DNA of 64,000 nucleotides from Harmothoe impar (Eukaryota > Annelida > Polychaeta > Phyllodocida > Polynoidae). The translations under genes were made by a program, and so were the position numbers. The notes beneath the pieces are model-generated. The model searched no databases. It was not told the DNA's origin and worked only from the letters and a program-made list of their open reading frames with translations. This document shows positions 43,735 through 56,121 of the stretch, in pieces. Numbering within the stretch: the stretch's first letter is position 1; each line of letters begins with the position of its first letter. The stretch covers positions 35,514,303 through 35,578,302 of the forward strand of contig OX381721.1 of assembly GCA_947462335.1 (NCBI GenBank). The letters are read 5' to 3'.

Positions 43735-44265
43735 TTTATGGACAGCATTTTGTCTTCAAACGTTAATTCATCGCCGGCGAGTAACTCGCCATCACTGTAT
43801 TTTGCATCATGCTGACTATTTGGAAGTGTCACAGCTCTGCAGAGTCGGCATGATGCATGAGTGCAGCCTTGGTGAGTGACTCGCCAGGGCTGCATTCATG
43901 TGCCAAGAAAACAAGGGAATATCATATTAAAGCAGCATGCGGCCCTTAGAGGACTAAGTCCACATTTACACACTTTAAGCGTTAACACTTAGAGTCAACT
44001 TTCCACCTTTGTACACAGCCCTTCCACATGGCGGACACACATTACCCCTTTAAGGGCCGCACACTGATTTACTGTGCTTTACCTATTGTCATGATGCATG
44101 AATGCAGCGCTGGCGAGTAATGCGTCAGGAATGCATTCATGCATTAATGTATCACCAGTGTATCCCAAAGGGTCGGCATGATGCTAATGCATCACTGGCA
44201 TAGTGATGACAAAGAGGATATTGCATGAATGCATTATGCGGCTCTATTTAAAAGCTAAATTAATT
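43735..44265. repeat. Two further decayed TTAA-type hairpin MITEs
   Basis: Units at about 43735-43960 and 44043-44265, each with ATGATGCATGAATGCAGC hairpin halves, GGCGAGTAA centres and GCGGCCCTT-type ends. Confidence 0.5.
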
Positions 44266-44387
44266 CATACAAGTCACAACACGGCTTGGAATGGTCAAAT
44301 AACAAACACAGAGGGGGCATCACTCGGGTTAGAGTGATTTCAGTATCAAACACACTAGGTGTTGGCACATCTCCTAAATAGGCTAGT

Positions 44388-45306
44388 CCCAGTATGTGTC
44401 AGGGCGTTATACAAGCTGCCCCCAGTATGTGTCAGAGCGCTATACAAGCTGTATGTGTCAGAGCGTTATACAAGCTGCCCCCAGTATGTGTTACAGCGCT
44501 ATACAAGCTGCCCCCAGTATGTGTCAGGGCGTTATACAAGCTGTATGTGTCAGAGCGCTATACAAGCTGCCCCCAGTATGTGTCAGAGCGTTATACAAGC
44601 TGCCCCCAGTATGTGTCAGAGCATTATACAAGCTGCCCCCTGTATGTGTCAGAGCGCTATACAAGCTGTATGTGTCAGAGCGCTATACAAGCTGCCCCCA
44701 GTATGTGTCAGAGCATTATACAAGCTGCCCCCTGTATGTGTCAGAGCGTTATACAAGCTGCCCCCAGTATGTGTCAGAGCGCTATACAAGCTGCCCCCAG
44801 TATGTGTCAATGCGTTATACAAGCTGCCCCAGTATGTGTCAGAGTGTCATATAAGCTGCCCCCAGTATGTGTCAGTGTCATACAAGCTGCCCCAGTATGT
44901 GTCAGAGCGTTATACAAGCTGCCCCAGTATGTGTCAGAGCGCTATACAAGCTGCCCCCAGTATGTGTCAGAGCGTTATACAAGCTGCCCCAGTATGTGTC
45001 AGAGCGCTATACAAGCTGCCCCCAGTATGTATCAGAGCGTTATACAAGCTTCCCCCAGTATGTGTCAGAGCGTTATATAAGCTGCCCCCAGTATGTATCA
45101 GAGCGTTATACAAGCTGGCCCCAGTATGTATCAGAGCGTTATACAAGCTGGCCCCAGTATGTATCAGAGCACTATACAAGCTGCCCCAGTATGTGTCAGA
45201 GCGCTATACAAGCTGCCCCCAGTATGTGTCAGAGCGCTATACAAGCTGCCCCCAGTATGTGTCAGAGCGCTATACAAGCTGCCCCCAGTATGTATCAGAG
45301 CACTAT
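44388..45306 (+). repeat. Minisatellite, 33-bp unit
   Basis: About 28 units of TGTGTCAGAGCGCTATACAA plus GCTGCCCCCAGTA, with shorter variants lacking the CCCCCAG part or one C. Because 33 is a multiple of three and the unit lacks stop codons, long open frames run through all three plus-strand frames. I treat them as repeat artefacts. Confidence 0.9.
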
Positions 45307-45966
45307 ATCAAGTCACCTAGATATCAGAGTGGTTCAGGATATACACTTGTATTATAAAGCCCCAGTTGACTGAGGTTATTACATGTATGTCAAACATGGC
45401 CAGGTGTGTTGGCACGGGGCCAGGTCACGGCGGGGTCAACACCCCGACAGGTATCAACCAGCTTAGTCGTTACGGGCCGCGTAGTGCTTTAATGCAGTAT
45501 ACCCAGGTTCATCATGATTTGTGGTTCTACCACAGCGGTGGGCAGCTGGGCAGGGTGATCCCATTGACGCCTATGTTAACCAAAACGAGGCACTGGGCAG
45601 GTGATCTGACAGATCACTGCCCAGTGATTTCTTTTTTGTTTGGGTGGGACAGAATTTTGTGTCAATATAAGGTTATTTCCAAATTATTATGGTATAAATT
45701 ATCATAAAATTGCTTTGGTAGAACCCTGATCACTCCCTCAGTGTCGGGTTTGGCCCTAGGATCACTGCCCTCGGCCTACGGCCTCGGGCAGTGATCCCAC
45801 GGCCCAACGTCTCCACATCGGGAATGATCAGTTAGATGTAGCCTGGCGAGTAACTCGCTGGGGCGACCCAGCGTACTGACATGATACATTCACAAACTCG
45901 CCGGTACTGCATCGGCGCATGATGACGGCACATGGGGATGAAGCCATGAGCCGTGAGGTGACCTAT

Positions 45967-47215
45967 AGAGGCCAACACCAGGTAGGCTGATTGAGGTGAC
46001 TTAGAGGGCAACACTGGGTAGGCTGATTGAGGTGACCTTAGAGGGTAACACTGGGTAGGCTGATTCAGGTGTCCTTAGAGGGTAACACTGGGTAGGCTGA
46101 TTGAGGTGACCTTAGAGGGTAACACTGGGTAGGCTGATTGAGGTGACCTTAACACTTGGTAGGCTGATTGAGGTGACCTTAACACTGGGTAGGCTGATTG
46201 AGGTGGCCTTAGAGGGTAACACTTGGTAGGCTGATTGAGGTGACCTTAACACTTGGTAGGCTGATTGAGGTGACCTTAGAGGGTAACACTTGGTAGGCTG
46301 ATTGAGGTGTCCTTAGAGGGTAACACTGGGTAGGCTGATTGAGGTGACCTTAGAGGGTAACACTTGGTAGGCTGATTGAGGTGACCTTAACACTTGGTAG
46401 GCTGATTGAGGTGACCTTAGAGGGTAACACTTGGTAGGCTGATTGAGGTGACCTTAACACTTGGTAGGCTGATTGAGGTGACCTTAACACTGGGTAGGCT
46501 GATTGAGGTGACCTTAACACTGGGTAGGCTGATTGAGGTGTCCTTAGAGGGTAACACTGGGTAGGCTGATTGAGGTGTCCTTAGAGGGTAACACTGGGTA
46601 GGCTGATTGAGGTGTCCTTAACACTGGGTAGGCTGATTGAGGTGACCTTAACACTGGGTAGGCTGATTGAGGTGTCCTTAGAGGGTAACACCAGGTAGGC
46701 TGATTGAGGTGACCTTAGAGGGCAACACTGGGTAGGCTGATTGAGGTGTCCTTAACACTGGGTAGGCTGATTGAGGTGACCTTAACACTGGGTAGGCTGA
46801 TTGAGGTGTCCTTAGAGGGTAACACTGGGTAGGCTGATTGAGGTGACCTTAGAGGGTAACACTGGGTAGGCTGATTGAGGTGACCTTAGAGGGTAACACT
46901 GGGTAGGCTGATTGAGGTGACCTTAGAGGGTAACACTGGGTAGGCTGATTGAGGTGACCTTAGAGGGCAACACTGGGTAGGCTGATTGAGGTGTCCTTAG
47001 AGGGTAACACCAGGTAGGCTGATTGAGGTGACCTTAGAGGGTAACACCAGGTAGGCTGATTGAGGTGACCTTAGAGGGTAACACTGGGTAGGCTGATTGA
47101 GGTGACCTTAGAGGGTAACACTGGGTAGGCTGATTGAGGTGTCCTTAGAGGGAAACACTGGGTAGGCTGATTGAGGTGGCCTTAGAGGGTAACACCAGGT
47201 AGGCTGATTGAGCCT
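45967..47215 (+). repeat. Minisatellite, 37/30-bp unit
   Basis: About 35 units of GGTAGGCTGATTGAGGTG(A/T)C, then CTTAGAGGGTAACACTG. A 30-bp variant lacking seven bases of the AGAGGGTA part is interspersed. Long and short forms alternate in runs, which suggests higher-order duplication. Confidence 0.92.
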
Positions 47216-48111
47216 CCATTTGCAGTTATCATGATGCGTCCCTGGGGTTGGTAGACGGGCAGGTAAGGTATGCATAACAGGCAGGTAATCTGTGTATCAG
47301 CAGACACATTGAGGCCTGATGGGTCTCCCCCGGGTACTTGGGGTACCGGAGGTAGGCAGACAGAGGCAGCTGACAGGAGGTGTGTCTACCTGGGTCTGTA
47401 GAGGGACCCCCCCCCCCCCCACCTTTACCACCACCTGTGTGGGGCGACATACCGTCACGTGTACAGGTGGGAGAGGTGAACACTCACACTCTCACCTCCT
47501 GCAGCCAGCCCACCCGGCCACCACCAAACTGTGACAAACCTAGACAAACCCTACTCCAGTCACAAGCTGCAGCAGAATCTAGTCCTAGTGCCGCACCGCC
47601 CACCTCTAATGGGACGTCCTGTAGCAAATACACCGGGCAAACACTCAAATACATGCAACTGGAATAGTTATACAACGTAGCTTTCACAACTGGGTGCTTC
47701 TGTTTCTCATCTAACTTAGATTCTAAGGGCTGAATGATGGCACTGCATTGTCAGGTCATGGTGCATCAATCTCGTTGAATACGTTTAAAAACCCAGCATG
47801 CATCATGACGACAGGAAGGCATGATGCATTCACGCATCAGGGTTAATGGGTTAGTGTGTGTGTGGGGGCACATCTCACCGTTCATAGTCTATTATCTCCT
47901 ATACGAAGCCTTTGGATGATGCATGCATGCATTCTGACAACAAATCTGCTCTAATCAGTCTGCTGCCCTTTAAAGTAGCATAATCACCGAGCGTATCCCA
48001 CTCGAAATTCTAATACTGTTCTAGTCTACTACGTGGTTAAGTGTGAGTGGTGAGAATGCCCCTTTAACTAAAGACACAGCAGTGAGTGACGGTTTGACGG
48101 CTGGGTTGGCG

Positions 48112-48690
48112 CTGTGTGTGTGTGTGTGTGGGGGGGGGGGGGGGGTACCCCAGTAACACAGTTCCCCACTTGGCCGCGTTTAATCCGCCAGGTATGTCTC
48201 CATTCTCCTGTGCAGCGGGTAATCACAACAAACACTCAAACATGATTACTCTCTGCCCCAGGCACCGAATTACGACCAAATTCGTCCATATTCATACTCA
48301 TGTTTACCTTTATTCATGTGTCATGTTGATAATTATCATTCCCCTTAGTCCGTGTATTTCCGTTTGCTATTCTCATATGTCAGCTCAGAGACATGTATCT
48401 TTAATCTACCATGCTTCTTAGCCTTAGGGTGTTCATCAACAGAAAAATAGTCCTGTGGCACAATACAGGCATGTGCTGTCTCCAATACCAATACAAAAAC
48501 CTTATGTAAGCACACACATTGCCTTTCACATAAGGGGTAATGAGGTGTGACTGCCGGACTACACTATGACGTAGGTGGCTTGTGGCAGAGGTATTCCATT
48601 TGAGTGTTTTGTTGTGATTACCTCTGCACTGGAGATTGGTATGTCCCAACCCCCCCCCCCCCCCCACACACACACACATATATACACACA
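48112..48690. mobile_element. Inverted-repeat element with TG/G-run ends
   Basis: The left arm is a TG run, a G run and then GGTAATCACAACAAACACTC near 48219-48238. The right arm is its inverse (GAGTGTTTTGTTGTGATTACC, then a C run and CA run). About 340 bp lie between the arms. Probably non-autonomous. Confidence 0.55.
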
Positions 48691-49250
48691 GTGGGCCTAC
48701 AGTCCTCACGGTATCGTCTGACACTGTCAGAGAATACGTCCCCCTCCCCAAACCTCCCTTACCATCTGGAGACTAATTGACGCTAAAAACGTCCTAAAGA
48801 TGAGTGTGGGGGAATCTGCCGCCATAACACTAAAACAGTGGCCGTACAAGACGCGTGCCCAGAACACACTATCAGTATTTCATATGGATTTCATAACGAA
48901 TGGCTTTCCTTTGATAAGGGGGCCTGTCAGTTGATAAGGCAATAATGAATGGAAGTCTATATAGGGTCTATTTCATAACTTTATTTTGGGTCGATTTAGG
49001 TGGTAATGGTTGGTTGGTTGGTGGGTTGCTTTACGCCCTAGTTAACAGCTATGGTCATTTCAAGGGCGGTGATGGTAATCGAATCTATGAGGTGACTGAA
49101 GATAGAAAGCATGTCCCTACACTTTTACCGAGACAATGGTTCTTTTCCATCCCACACTACATAGGCACAGTGTGAGATGGACAGGCCTTTGATATTCTGT
49201 AAGTCTACCAGAGCAGGGGGGAGGTCGCAGCTCAATCAGCAGGGTGCTGC

Positions 49251-49315
49251 TGAGTCTTGAACCCACGTTCTTGTGGGTGCCAGACGAACGCTTTACCTCT
49301 GAGCACTACCCACCC
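49251..49315 (-). repeat. tRNA-derived SINE head or tRNA pseudogene
   Basis: On the minus strand it carries an A-box-like TAGTGCTCAGAGG and, about 40 bases later, a B box GGGTTCAAGACTC in a T-arm-like context. The acceptor stem does not close, so it is not a functional tRNA. A SINE head is the best reading. Confidence 0.5.
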
Positions 49316-49319
49316 CAGG

Positions 49320-51640
49320 TGGTAATCTATCTTTACGACAGGCTGTGGTGGTTAAATGGTTAAAGTGGCATGGTATGTGTGGCTGTTACGATGGTTACAC
49401 TGTCGGTATGCAAGTCACAGATATAGGCATATATAGGTACAGATATAGATGGTATATATAAGGTATATACATCTATGATCCTAGTTAATTTGGAATCGAC
49501 TGTACGAATGTACAGTCGATGATAAACCCTGTTCTAATCCCTGGGGGTCCTGCTATGTGCCAGGCCTAGTATGAACAGAAGGTTTCTCTTATAAACCACT
49601 GGTGAACTATCATATCATTAACAAAAAGGCACATATCTGAGTTAATATGGAAAGCGTCTAGAGATAAGCATGGAACCTTCTTTGGCCCTGTAAACCGTTT
49701 ACTTTGTCTGTAATGAGGTCCTGTAGTTCACCCACAGTCAAAACATGGGGATCTCTCACCAGCCCAGTATGGCAATACTGGGCTGGCTCGCTAGCTACTA
49801 TGATCCATCCTGGAATACTGCTACACACCACAACTTTAGATAAGAGACTACGTTAAGTTAATGTAATGCTTACATTTATACATTATGATTCAGGGATGAA
49901 AGTCAATGTCGAAAAAACTTATAACACACTTATAACACACCTCATAACTACATTATAGAACAATGTTTATGGATCTATATAGACACATATCTAGTGCTGT
50001 GCAGCAGGATTTGTCATGTCTATATTCTCCTGGAAGTCGTCTCCTGCTGAGGAGAAGCACTTTGTCGTGTCCTTGTGGTCATGGACGTTATCTCCTGCTG
50101 ACCAGGACGAGAAATCTGTCCATACACTCTCCATGTATAGCACCTTAATTTCAGTGACTAAGCCTCATGAAGAGTGTTAATGCATAGGACTATAGAGGAG
50201 AGAGAGGGCTTCAAGGTTTCTCAAGTTAACTTGAAATTGTCTGAGAAAAACTTGACACTGAGATCAGTGTGGTGTAGCCTGTGTATGGGTAGGACCACTG
50301 AGGATGAACCAGTGAAGATTCTGCTGTCTTATCATAGGATTACACACACAAAATTTGTTTAAACATTAGTATGTTTACATGGTTCAAATACGTCTTAGTA
50401 TGTATGGGATAGTTAGAAGCTCTTACCTACAATTTAAAACCACAATACATCATTTCAAATGAATAACACTAACTAATAACTAACTGTCGACACATGCAGC
50501 ATGTTTAGACCCCAGGGGGGGCGGGCGTTATGACCAATACATCACGTTGGTAACTCCACACTAAGTAAACATGGATAACAAATGTAGCATTCAGTCCCCA
50601 CCACGCACTTCACAATTACCTTCCTGCAATCTAGAGAACCTGAGCGTATAGGTTAACTTAACTTGGGGTTGTTTGAGCTGATATAGCATTTTGAATGTCC
50701 ATGTTTATATTTGCATGTTTTTCAAGATTATTTTATCCTGGTCTACATACCCCCTAGCTTAAAGATACAATATCAGTTAAAACGCCCCAAAATTCAGTTG
50801 TAAAATAACATTGCAATTGCTTTCATAAACCATTAGCCTTGTGTCTGACATCATTATTTATGGTATCAAAGTTTTGCAGGAAGGAATAGACTGAATGTAG
50901 TGGTTGTGTGCAGGTTGTTGAGTTTTGATTGAAGGCTAAATCCAATGGTGTTATGATGCACCCATAACAGAGTCTCCCAACTATCCATACCTGCATACAA
51001 TCATATGGGTTATGTCATCAACTTAAAATGGGAAAATCACTTAAAATTAGCTGACATAGTAGCTTTAATGAACCCTTTGGAGTTGTACTACTGCGGTAAT
51101 GCACTGCACCCTTAGTGCTGTTGATGGACACCCTGTGTGATGTGTGCAGCATATTGCACGGGGACCTCCCCCGTCCCCGCAGTGGGGCTATGCAGGCTCT
51201 AAGGGCCGCGCCGCGCTTTAATCTGCTGTACCCTTGGTTGTCATGATGCATGACTACAGCCCTGGTGAGTAACTCACCATGCAGCGGAATCACCAGTGCT
51301 GCATTTTTACATCATGCCCAAACAGAGGGGTTGATACACTCCTGCAGGGCAGTCATGATACACTAAATGCCGCACCGGGGTGTCACTCGTCGGCACTGAT
51401 GACAAATGTTGCCTTAAAGGGGTATTCTCACCACTCACACTTAACCACATAGTAGACTAGAACAGCACTAGAACTGTGAGTGGGATAGGCTTGGTGATTA
51501 TGCCACTTTAATACAGCAGGCTGTCCTCAGAGGGTTACTGTAGATAGCCCGGGGGGAGGGTAGTGTTTCATGTTGTCAGACCATCCTTCACCCCCGCCAT
51601 GTGGTGTAAGCTGTGCCGCTACATATTGCCCATATCAGGC
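49320..51640. other. Host intergenic DNA
   Basis: No convincing gene. It includes a hairpin-repeat remnant (about 51205-51400) and an inverse copy at 51418-51510 of a repeat also present at about 47980-48065 (TAGTAGACTAGAACAG-type). Confidence 0.5.
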
Positions 51641-54600
51641 GGATACAACACCATTAGTCTGTAACAAGCGTAACTCAGGTACAATACCATTACCGTAAAA
51701 CCTCGCGTATAAGCCGCGGCTAGTACGCGAGTCAGATCGGCGGTGCGGCTTATAGGAGTTTTTGCTCCTATAGTACAGTACAAAAGTCACCATAATCAGA
51801 TTGCCAGTGCGGCTAATAGGATCGGCCCAAACTCTGGGTGCGACTTATACACGAGGTTTTACGGTAGTCTGTAACAGGTGTAACTCCTGTACAATACCAT
51901 TAGTCTGTAACAGGTGTAGGTACAATACCATGAGTCTGTAACAGGCGTAACTCAGGTACAATACCATTAGTCTGTAACAGGTGTAACTCCTGTACAATAC
52001 CATTAGTCTGTAACAAGTGTAACTAGGATACAATACCATAAGTCTGTAACAGGTGTAGCTCCTGTACAATACCATTAGTCTGTAACAGGTGTAGGTACAA
52101 TACCATTAGTCTGTAACAGGTGTAACTGATGTACAATACCATTAGTCTGTAACAGGCGTAACATGTACAATACCATTAGTCTGTAACAGGCGTAACTCCT
52201 GTACAATACCATTAGTCTGTAACAGGTGTAGGTACAATACCATTAGTCTGTAACAGGCGTAACTCCTGTACAATACCATTAGTCTGTAACAGGCATAACT
52301 CATGTACAATACCATTAGTCTGTAACAGGTGTAACTCCTGTACAATACCATTAGTCTGTAACAGGTGTATCATGTACAATACCATTAGTCTGTGACAGGT
52401 GTAACTCATGTACAATACCATTAGTCTGTAACAGGAGTAACTCCTGTACAATACCATTAGTCTGTAACAGGCGTATCATGTACAATACCATTAGTCTGTA
52501 ACAGGTGTAGGTACAATACCATTAGTCTGTAACAGGCGTAACTACAATACCATTAGTCTGTAACAGGTGTAACTCATGTACAATACCATTAGTCTGTAAC
52601 TGTGTAACTCCTGTACAATACCATTAGTCTGTAACAGGCGTAACTCATGTACAATACCATTAGTCTGTAACTGTGTAACTCATGTACAATACCATTAGTC
52701 TGTAACAGGTGTAACTCATGTACAATACCATTAGTCTGTAACTGTGTAACTCATGTACAATACCATTAGTCTGTAACAGGTGTAACTCATGTACAATACC
52801 ATTAGTCTGTAACTGTGTAACTCATGTACAATACCATTAGTCTGTAACAGGCGTGACTCATGTACAATACCATTAGTCTGTAACAGGTGTAACTCATGTA
52901 CAATACCATTAGTCTGTAACTGTGTAACTCATGTACAATACCATTAGTCTGTAACAGGTGTAACTCATGTACAATACCATTAGTCTGTAACAGGCGTAAC
53001 TCATGTACAATACCATTAGTCTGTAACAGGTGTAACTCATGTACAATACCATTAGTCTGTAACAGGTGTAACTCATGTACAATACCATTAGTCTGTAACA
53101 GGCGTAACTCATGTACAATACCATTAGTCTGTAACAGGTGTAACTCGTGTACAATACCATTAGTCTGTGACAGGAGTAACTACGTACAATACCATTAGTC
53201 TGTAACAGGAGTAACTCACGTACAATACCATTAGTCTGTAACAGGTGTAACTCATGTACAATACCATTAGTCTGTAACAGGTGTAACTCATGTACAATAC
53301 CATTAGTCTGTAACAGGTGTAACTCATGTACAATACCATTAGTCTGTAACAGGCGTAACTACAATACCATTAGTCTGTAACAGGTGTAACTCATGTACAA
53401 TACCATTAGTCTGTAACAGGCGTAACTCATGTACAATACCATTAGTCTGTAACAGGCGTAACTCATGTACAATACCATTAGTCTGTAACAGGCGTAACTA
53501 CAATACCATTAGTCTGTAACAGGTGTAACTCATGTACAATACCATTAGTCTGTAACAGGCGTAACTCATGTACAATACCATTAGTCTGTAACAGGCGTAA
53601 CTACAATACCATTAGTCTGTAACAGGCGTAACTCGTGTACAATACCATTAGTCTGTAACAGGTGTAACTAGGGTACAATACTATTAGTCTGTAACAGGTG
53701 TAGCTACAATACCATTAGTCTGTAACAGGCGTAACTCATGTACAATACCATTAGTCTGTAACAGGCGTAACTAGGGTACAATACTATTAGTCTGTAACAG
53801 GTGTAACTACAATACCATTAGTCTGTAACAGGCGTAACTCATGTACAATACCATTAGTCTGTAACAGGCGTAACTACAATACCATTAGTCTGTAACAGGT
53901 GTAACTCATGTACAATACCATTAGTCTGTAACAGGTGTAACTCATGTACAATACCATTAGTCTGTAACAGGTGTAACTCATGTACAATACCATTAGTCTG
54001 TAACAGGCGTAACTACAATACCATTAGTGTGTAACAGGTGTAACTCATGTACAATACCATTAGTGTGTAACAGGTGTAACTCATGTACAATACCATTAGT
54101 CTGTAACAGGCGTAACTACAATACCATTTGTCTGTAACAGGTGTAACTCCTGTACAATACCATTAGTCTGTAACAGGTGTAACTCCTGTACAATACCATT
54201 AGTCTGTAACAGGTGTAACTCATGTACAATACCATTAGTCTGTAACAGGCGTAACTACAATACCATTAGTGTGTAACAGGTGTAACTCATGTACAATACC
54301 ATTAGTGTGTAACAGGTGTAACTCATGTACAATACCATTAGTCTGTAACAGGTGTAACTAGGTACAATACCATTAGTCTGTAACAGGCGTAACTACAATA
54401 CCATTAGTCTGTAACAGGCGTGACTCATGTACAATACCATTAGTCTGTAACAGGTGTGTACAATACCATTAGTCTGTAACAGGTGTAACTCATGTACAAT
54501 ACCGTTAGTCTGTAACAGGTGTGACTCATGTACAATACCATTAGTCTGTAACAGGTGTAACTCCTGTACAATACCATTAGTCTGTAACAGGTGTAACTCA

Positions 54601-55447
54601 TGTACAATACCGTTAGTCTGTAACAGGTGTAGGTACAATACCATTAGTCTGTAACAGGTGTGACTCATGTACAATACCATTAGTCTGTAACAGGTGTAAC
54701 TCCTGTACAATACCATTAGTCTGTAACAGGTGTAACTCATGTACAATACCGTTAGTCTGTAACAGGTGTAGGTACAATACCATTAGTCTGTAACAGGTGT
54801 GACTCATGTACAATACCATTAGTCTGTAACAGGTGTAACTCCTGTACAATACCGTTAGTCTGTAACGGTGTAACTCATGTACAATACCATTAGTCTGTAA
54901 CAGGTGTAACTCCTGTACAATACCATTAGTCTGTAACAGGTGTAACTACAATACCATTAGTCTGTAACAGGTGTAGGTACAATACCATTAGTCTGTAACA
55001 GGTGTAAATCGTGTACAATACCATTAGTCTGTAACAGGTGTGTACAATACCATTAGTCTGTAACAGGCGTAACTCGTGTACAATACCATTAGTCTGTAAC
55101 AGTCGTAACTCATGTACAATACCATTAGTCTGTAACAGGTGTAACTCGTGTACAATACCATTAGTCTGTAACAGGCGTAGGTACAAAACCATTAGTCTGT
55201 AACAGGCGTAACTCCTGTACAATACCATTAGTCTGTAACTCCTGTACAATACCATTAGTCTGTAACAGGAGTAACTCATGTACAATACCGTTAGTCTGTA
55301 ACAGGCGTAACTCATGTACAATACCATTAGTCTGTAACAGGTGTAACTCCTGTACAATACCATTAGTCTGTAACAGGTGTAACTCATGTACAATACCATT
55401 AGTCTGTAACAGGTGTTACTCCTGTACAATACCATTAGTCTGTAATG
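51640..55447 (+). repeat. Minisatellite, 36-bp unit, about 100 copies
   Basis: The unit is ACAATACCATTAGTCTGTAA followed by CAGGTGTAACTCATGT. Variants lose the CTCATGT part or exchange CAT/CCT/CGT. It runs right up to the left end of element copy 3. The TA MITE at 51691-51866 interrupts it. Confidence 0.95.
51691..51866. mobile_element. CCGTAAAACC MITE inserted in the minisatellite, TA duplicated
   Basis: The array motif CCATTAGTCTG is split into CCATTA and TAGTCTG, so the empty site can be read directly and the duplication is TA. The ends CCGTAAAACCTCGCG and CGAGGTTTTACGG are inverted. The interior carries TATAAGCCGCGG and GCGGCTTATAGG units. Tc1/mariner-type non-autonomous element. Confidence 0.88.
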
Positions 55448-55453
55448 TGGGTG

Positions 55454-55955
55454 AGTAGTATAGTATGTATCGGAACGGGACTATAGTTAAGTACTGTTTA
55501 TTACTCAATCGACATGCAGCCAATCAGAGGCCTCCATTTGGTCACGTGACCGGAAGTGACCTACTTAGGGGATTAGTGGTGACGTCACGTGACCTAGTTA
55601 GCCAATCAGAGGCCTCCATTTGGTCACGTGACCGGAAGTGACCTACTTAGGGGATTAGCGGTGCATTCTGGGTAACCCTGCAGCCAATCAGAGGCCTCCA
55701 TTGGGTGACCGGAAGTGACCTACTTAGGGGATGGTGCATTCTGGGTAACCTACTGACCTACTTAGGGGACCGGAAGTGACGTCATATGACCTAATTTAGG
55801 ATCACGTGATCGGAAGTGACCTGATGAGTCACGTGACCGGAAGTGACGTCACACGACTTAATGGCCAATCGGAAGCGACCTGATTGATCACGTGACCGGA
55901 AGAAGAAGAAGTTTTTTTTTTGTTTAGGATCCCGTGACTGGAAGCGACGTCGTCA
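55454..55955 (+). repeat. Terminal inverted repeat of copy 3 (polymerase end)
   Basis: Same sequence as the complement of 19340-19840, with the ETS, E-box, CRE, CCAAT and GCATTCTGGGTAAC units. In copy 3 this end lies on the polymerase side. Confidence 0.92.
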
Positions 55956-56121
55956 CATGAGTGACGCTTTAAGAGACTGCGCGACTTACTAGTAAAAGAA
56001 GCCGTATGATAATAAAAACACAACAATATTTTCTTTTAATTTTTTTTAATTTTTTTTTTCAATCTTGATAAACACTCTATTTTTGAAAAGATGCACACGC
56101 TTATTTTTTTTTTTTTTTTTT

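Noticed and set aside
44359..45357. Open frame of 332 codons with an 11-residue repeat
   Set aside because: It lies inside a 33-bp minisatellite that is open in all three frames, with no start context, splice sites or domain.
51845..55435. CRISPR-like regular 36-bp repeats and the small frames in them
   Set aside because: The units are contiguous with no unique spacers, and the DNA is metazoan; it is a minisatellite.
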